From: Nelumbo lutea
Taxonomy: Eukaryota; Streptophyta; Magnoliopsida; Proteales; Nelumbonaceae
Assembly: GCA_022828595.1 (NCBI GenBank)
Contig: JAKGHH010000001.1
Coordinates: forward strand, 119,734,999-119,798,998
Direction: 5' to 3'
Length of the DNA stretch: 64,000 bases
A program made the position numbers and the translations under genes. Positions 59,701 through 64,000 of this stretch are shown here, one piece after another. Every line of letters starts with the position of its first letter. Within the stretch, counting starts at the first letter, position 1. Below the pieces are notes generated by a model. It ran no database searches and was not told where the DNA came from. It saw only the letters and a program-made list of their open reading frames with translations.

Positions 59701-60731
59701 AAAAGGTAGGGAAACCTGTACAAGGTTTGTATAGGTTTTTTACCATTCCCTACTTTTTCTTTAAATTAGAAAACCAAACACAGCATAATAGAGAGAGAGA
59801 GAGAGTTAGATAAATGAAATCATTTGGCTCTATTTGTCTGTTTGTGAAAAGTAAAATAGGAAGTAAAGTGGTGTGGTTCTACCTTATATACAATTGAATG
59901 GAGGTTAGGAAGGGGGTTATTTTTTTGGTGGTGAGGTAGATAGCAAGATGATGTGATTCCTACTTTATATGAGAGAGAATTGTGGTAGGAGGAAGGTGTT
60001 ACATATTTTGCACCAATTTTCAAAATACAAAGTTTATACTATTAATAAAAACAAATGAGACAAAAAGTACAAACTTTGTATCAGATAAGAATGCAAATTA
60101 AGATTACATATGAACAAGTGCAAAACTGAACCGGGTGCAAAAATTTGTATCTGATTCAGATGTGCACTGTAATGAAAGGCAGCCTAACGATTAAATTGAT
60201 AGAAACAAAATGCATGAAACAGAATAGTAAACCGATTGATACATGACGATTTTGTATGTAACGCAATTGAAGAGACAAATTTGATCCTTGTTTCTTTATC
60301 CTTCCTCGGTGCGGTCTGTCAAGAATCAAACAAAAAAAAAGCTATTAAACTAATTAGAAATTTAAATTGAAAAAATAAAACATATTCTTCTATGACTATA
60401 AGTTAAGCAATGAAAAGATAACTTGTACATAGTGGGAATCACATATATGGGTCGGCCCACGGCCCACCAAGGTATTTTAGCCAGATTTCGTGTTTCAACT
60501 GGGATGCTCCTGGGCTTGGGCCTATTCAAATCCATGCCCTATGCTAGTTGCCACTTGCCAGGTCCCTTACGTTCATAGAATCAGAGATGATAAAACTCTA
60601 CAAGGTTGAGGAGAATGAAATTTGAAAAACAACCTAGCAGTAGTCTTCATAGAACACTCGGAAAGCAAAAGCAAGAGAACTATCAATTCCAAGCAAAATT
60701 GCTTATGTCGCCTTAGAAATGTCTTCTCCAT
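53708..60731 (-). CDS. Rhamnogalacturonan lyase (PL4-type), 677 aa, 16 coding exons
   Basis: Cleaves the rhamnogalacturonan I backbone of pectin by beta-elimination in the cell wall. Exons: 60731-60634, 60315-60243, 59240-59119, 58431-58381, 57806-57687, 57554-57435, 57074-56939, 56319-56149, 55660-55505, 55403-55297, 55220-55130, 55048-54907, 54812-54656, 54497-54387, 54283-54151, 53953-53708. All have GT/AG introns and agreeing phases; total 2034 nt. Exon 1 gives a hydrophobic N-terminus (LELIVLLLLLSE, residues 14-25), a likely signal peptide or anchor. Family blocks: VVMDNGLLRVTL (58 on), EHLEGWPDFNINETR, QYSCNVEDNKVHGW, SGEDTGPMFRNGEPWKKVF, then an FnIII-like part (GYNLYAWVPG-type YNLYAWVPGFIGDY) and a C-terminal CBM-like part (GPTLWEIGIPDR, IARHGIHGLY, FNGVMYDYIRLEG). 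Length is normal. No break found. A 5' UTR intron (61404-60741) is possible. Confidence 0.92.
55778..56112. mobile_element. hAT-type MITE, family B, in lyase intron 8
   Basis: Ends agtgtcaatggaccggtttt and accaacacccctA. The left end is worn and no duplication is visible. It lies between exons 8 and 9, with its right end 36 bp from the exon 8 donor. Confidence 0.75.
56352..56645. mobile_element. Mutator-type MITE, family A, in lyase intron 7
   Basis: Ends atggtgttgaaaactggacc and ggtccaattttcaaaaccttg. Flanks gtataatgc and gtataatag match at seven of nine bases. Contains agaatgggcc(a/g)at(c) as in its siblings. Confidence 0.75.
57134..57366. mobile_element. Tourist-like MITE in lyase intron 6, 233 bp
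   Basis: Ends ggctctgtttggataagctt and cttatccaaacacaacc are inverted. Three-base flanks are tca and tta, so the target duplication is imperfect. Confidence 0.65.
57874..58160. mobile_element. Mutator-type MITE, family A, in lyase intron 4
   Basis: Best inverted ends of the family: catggttttaaaaatcagac and gtctggttttcaaaaccatg. 287 bp. No target duplication is evident. Confidence 0.8.
58795..59106. mobile_element. Multimeric Tourist-type MITE in lyase intron 3, 312 bp
   Basis: Three hairpin units of about 100 bp are joined head to tail, each with ggaa.gagtacaaatacaaat and its inverse tttgtactccttccaaact. The outer ends ggttccatttggaa and ttccaaactgagcc are flanked by TAA (58792-58794, 59107-59109). 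The array ends 12 bp from the exon 3 boundary at 59119. Confidence 0.85.
59367..59652. mobile_element. Mutator-type MITE, family A, in lyase intron 2, 286 bp
   Basis: Flanked by perfect 10-bp duplications CTTTAAATCA (59357-59366 and 59653-59662). Ends ctgttttcaaaattggaccg and gttcgtttttaaaaaccatg. This copy gives the clearest evidence for the Mutator assignment of the family. Confidence 0.88.
59671..59785. mobile_element. Tourist-type MITE in lyase intron 2, 115 bp
   Basis: Hairpin with ends ggctgtatttgctttgaaag and aaccaaacacagca, flanked by TAA (59668-59670, 59786-59788). It begins only 8 bp after the target duplication of the neighbouring Mutator MITE. Confidence 0.8.
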
Positions 60732-60740
60732 GCAGACAAC

Positions 60741-61404
60741 CTACAGATACATAGCACGAAGAAAATCACATGAGCTAGGAAAGTGAAGCATTAGACTTCT
60801 TCGTTCTTCCTGCAGGTTACGAGTAGACTTGAAGAATAATTCAAAATGACGAATTAAAAGTAAAAGAAAAGAAAGAAGTTTATCAAAGGGCCTGGATTGT
60901 TTGCGTGTGATTTCAATTGTATTTTTGCTTCAGCTTTTGCCTTATTTTATTTGTTAGCATTGCATATGAAGCAAAATAAAATGAAGGATTAAAATTTTGC
61001 AACGTATTGACTCCTGAACCAGTTTGACAAAAAAAAAATAAATAAATAAAAGCGGTCAAAGATACAGTAAGTGAATTAGAATTTGCATTCTTGCCCTCTC
61101 ATCCATTTATATTAGTTCAAATCAAATTGTATTGCAAACAAATGGAACTTTGAATAACTCGAAAAACTGAATCAAACAAACATGATATAATAATGCCTGT
61201 TAGAAATTAACAGCTCCGGAGATAGATTTCAATGAGGAAAGCACATCTATTACCTTCAGGACTGAAATAATAGTAAATAGAAATAGGAACTCCTATAACC
61301 GAGTACAACCAAACAGATGAACTCTAGCATTAATTAGAGAACTTTGTGCTAGAGCTAAAGGACTACTACTGAACGTTTTAATTTGTTGAGTCAGTAGCAA
61401 TTAC
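60741..61404 (-). other. Possible 5' UTR intron and leader of the lyase gene
   Basis: On the minus strand GTCTAAG/GTAATTGC (boundary 61405/61404) could be a donor and TATCTGTAG/GTTGTC (60741/60740) an acceptor, leaving nine leader bases before the ATG at 60731. The upstream exon would run from about 61600 to 61405; it has no frame leading into the protein. Weak TATA-like motifs (ttatagc, ttatagg on the minus strand) lie near 61648-61668. Needs transcript data. Confidence 0.4.
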
Positions 61405-61929
61405 CTTAGACAGGCGTGACTCTAGCTCACAGATTGGACGAACAACGTAACCGATTGCAGATAACAGTTGGGCGGCTCAAACAAGAGCTAGACGACGCTG
61501 CCGCCCAAAACCACTACGACAATGGTGGCTTTTTCTGCATGCGCTGATAGCTACCTTAATTAGGAGAGAAACGGTTGGTGGTGAGGACTGAGGAACTTTC
61601 CATTTGTAGTGCTTGGGGTTGGGGGGAAGGGGGGGCGGTGCCACTACCTATAACCAAGCTATAAACTATTCTTGGGTTGTCTTTTGGGGTCGCATTAACG
61701 TGTGCTTATTGGACGGACAAGGAGTTAATGGAGCGTTAAAGCAGAAATTCAGGGTTCATGGAATCAGTGTGTGTTTTTGGGTGTCATATGCAGCAGTGTA
61801 AAGGCATGTACAGAGTGACAAGGTCATCATTTAAAATAGGGAATAAGAGTTTACATCTGCCCCCGATAGAGCGCGCCCCACAAATGCCCCACATGCATAT
61901 TTGGGAACTTCTCCGGTACTTGTTAATAG

Positions 61930-62410
61930 TAGGAATGGCAACGGGGCTGGGTGGAGATGAGGAGCTTCTCCCCATTCCCGTTCCCGCAAAATTCTCTGTT
62001 CCTGTCCCCGTTCCTGTCCTCTCTAACAGGGACAAGGCTATCCCCATCCCCGTGTCCCCACGGGGATCTCCATCCCGTGGGGATTTCCGTTTCCCGTGAT
62101 TTTTTATAATGTTAATCATTTTATTTTTATTTTTTATTTTATTTAAAAAAATAAAATAAAATAATTAAAATTTGCGATCCTATTATTAATATATAGATGT
62201 ATGTATACATATGTACATATATAACATATGAATACATATATACATATATATTAGTGGGGATCCCACGGGATGAGGATCGGGTTCCCTGCAGGGTGGGGAG
62301 TGCTCTCCCCTTCCTCGCTAGTGGGGATAAAAATTACCCATCCCCATCCCCACTCCATTCGGGGTGGATCCCCACGGGGATTGGAAAAATGGAGAAAATT
62401 GCCGTCCCTA
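61930..62410. mobile_element. MITE with TAGGAATGGCAACGG ends, 481 bp
   Basis: Left end taggaatggcaacggggc and right end aattgccgtcccta are imperfect inverted repeats. GC-rich, cccc/gggg-rich terminal parts surround an AT-rich core with a tacatata cluster. It lies about 0.3 kb upstream of the presumed lyase promoter. No target duplication could be shown. Confidence 0.65.
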
Positions 62411-64000
62411 AATGGGAAATGTTTCCAATACACGGTTGGGATGTGCTATAAGGGCAATTTGCTAAAATCTTCTTAAATGTTTTGACCATTGTCCAAACCT
62501 CCCTAAAGTTTGGTAACTGCAATTACCTCCCTTGATAAATTTTCTAACACAGTTGCAATAGACCCCACTCTCTTATAAACCTCTAACAAGAGCCATGGAA
62601 ATATCATATACCTCTTTGGGTCTCTTTTCCAAAATTGATTTATTTTTCATATTTGTCCTTCATATCAATCAATCAAAGGTAAAGCTGCAACTTTATTAAA
62701 CTCTCTTATTTTTTTGTTTTACATAAAGTTTATATTGTTTTTTTTTTAGAAAAACCAGTTTTAATAGTAATTGTGTCCATATTTTAGACATTTTTATGCC
62801 TCTTATTATTGTTAGAGGATTCTAAAAGAAGGTAAAAAAATTTGGGGGAGGTGACTGTAATTATCAAGCTGTAAGGAAGGTTTCAGAAACTGTCAAAAAC
62901 TTCAGGAGAGGTTTAGCAATTTGACACAGGAAATGACTTAAAAAGTACGTGACTCTTGTCTTGTTCATAAAGGCTACAGTCTGGTCTATAGAGCCACCAT
63001 ATATGCTTTCAACCCATGAAATTTATAGCCCTGACATGAAGGAGAATAAGTGGGTAACTCTCAAACTCTTGTTGCCTCCGTCACAATGCAACAATATATT
63101 TTAAAATGTGAAGTCAGTCTGCTTCTGGGAAGCATGTGATGGGGGTGGAAAAGCAAAGCAAACAGCTTTTGTGCTCTGAAACTGATACCTTCTCTTTCTC
63201 CATTGCAATTGTTGTGGTATACACATGTTTAATGGTTTTCTTTTAGCACCCATAGAGCAAGAGGTTCCAATGAATCTCTGTCCAACTTTTCGCTTTATAA
63301 ATTGTTTATTTATTTGACCTTTCACCAAGCATTTAGTGGGCATATGTAACTTCAAAACTAGAGAGTATATTCTCTCTTAGCCATAACTAGTGCTGAGAAT
63401 GAGCACCACTACATACAATATTAAGATCATATATAATATTGTCCTTTTCATTAAATTAATTTACATTTAATTGGCTTTTAATTCTATATAAAAAATTAAA
63501 GATCATTTGCATGGGATTGTATAATCCAATATGGATTCAAAATTTTCTTTAAAATCTAGAAAGCGAAATCCCACAAAATCTGGATAACTGGGATCTAGTC
63601 ATTAAGACAAAACTGGCCATTAAAATCTCATAATTTGATATTCCATAAGACAGGCTAATAGAATTAATTATAACCCCTCGAAAGAATAGAAATTAATGTT
63701 TGGGGAATGTTAGAGTTTGACTTTCATACTTTTATAGAGTATGCAGCCTGGACTTGAGATCTCCCTCTCACAAGAATTCTATCCACTTATACCCATAAAA
63801 TACTATTTATGTACAATGGGAATATTTTTCCGTACTTAATAACATGTAAGAGGATGAGATGTTTCCTATGTGTGGATGTGATGTTATGTGGGTAGGTGTG
63901 GGTAGTGTTGTCATGGGTAGGAGTAGGAAATCCAGACTCTCTACATAGAGCTCTGGCTGTAGTGACATAAGGCTATCCATTGAGGGGCCGGAGATACAAT
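62411..64000. other. No gene recognised
   Basis: The left part (about 62450-62940) has inverted words (ttgctaaa, ccctaaagttt / gaaactgtcaaaaacttcagg, agcaatttgaca) suggesting a worn foldback element of about 480 bp. The rest is AT-rich with no coding frame longer than chance. Confidence 0.4.

Overview
This is nuclear DNA from a flowering plant. Two intron-containing plant genes lie in AT-rich sequence packed with Ty3/gypsy retrotransposon remains and small non-autonomous DNA transposons. The species cannot be named from the sequence. The LTR lineages (chromovirus, Tat) and the gene types are those of angiosperms.

Layout. 0.6-2.7 kb: decayed 3' half of a chromovirus pol with part of an LTR, plus strand. 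2.9-4.8 kb: AT-rich spacer with a Tourist-type MITE. 4.8-10.97 kb: minus-strand Tat-lineage element lacking its 3' LTR. 10.97-20.7 kb: second Tat element, plus strand, with both LTRs, a second (archaeal-type) RNase H and, between pol and the 3' LTR, an antisense spliced gene relic with its own TATA box. 22.4-26.9 kb: cinnamyl alcohol/mannitol dehydrogenase-type gene, minus strand, 5 exons, apparently intact (363 residues). 27.4-28.0 kb: minisatellite. 28.5-30.4 kb: 5' LTR and gag of a third Tat element, broken by a 562-bp Mutator-type MITE. 30.4-53.7 kb: gene-poor and AT-rich, with hAT and Mutator MITEs (one nested pair keeps both target duplications), short tandem arrays and microsatellites. 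53.7-60.7 kb: rhamnogalacturonan lyase gene, minus strand, 16 coding exons, apparently intact (677 residues), with many MITEs in its introns. 61.4-64.0 kb: its probable 5' leader, one more MITE, then sequence with nothing recognisable.

The two cellular genes are unrelated in pathway. One is a cytosolic NADP(H)-dependent alcohol dehydrogenase and the other a secreted or membrane-anchored pectin-modifying lyase. Every retroelement is dead, and most of the stop codons whose ancestral codon I could infer look like C-to-T transitions. The most unusual item is the antisense spliced unit in the second Tat element. The best-documented structural events are the nested hAT/Mutator insertion at 36.2-37.9 kb and the MITE crowding in the lyase introns. 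Exon boundaries were set by hand from GT/AG sites, reading phase and family similarity. No alignment program was run.
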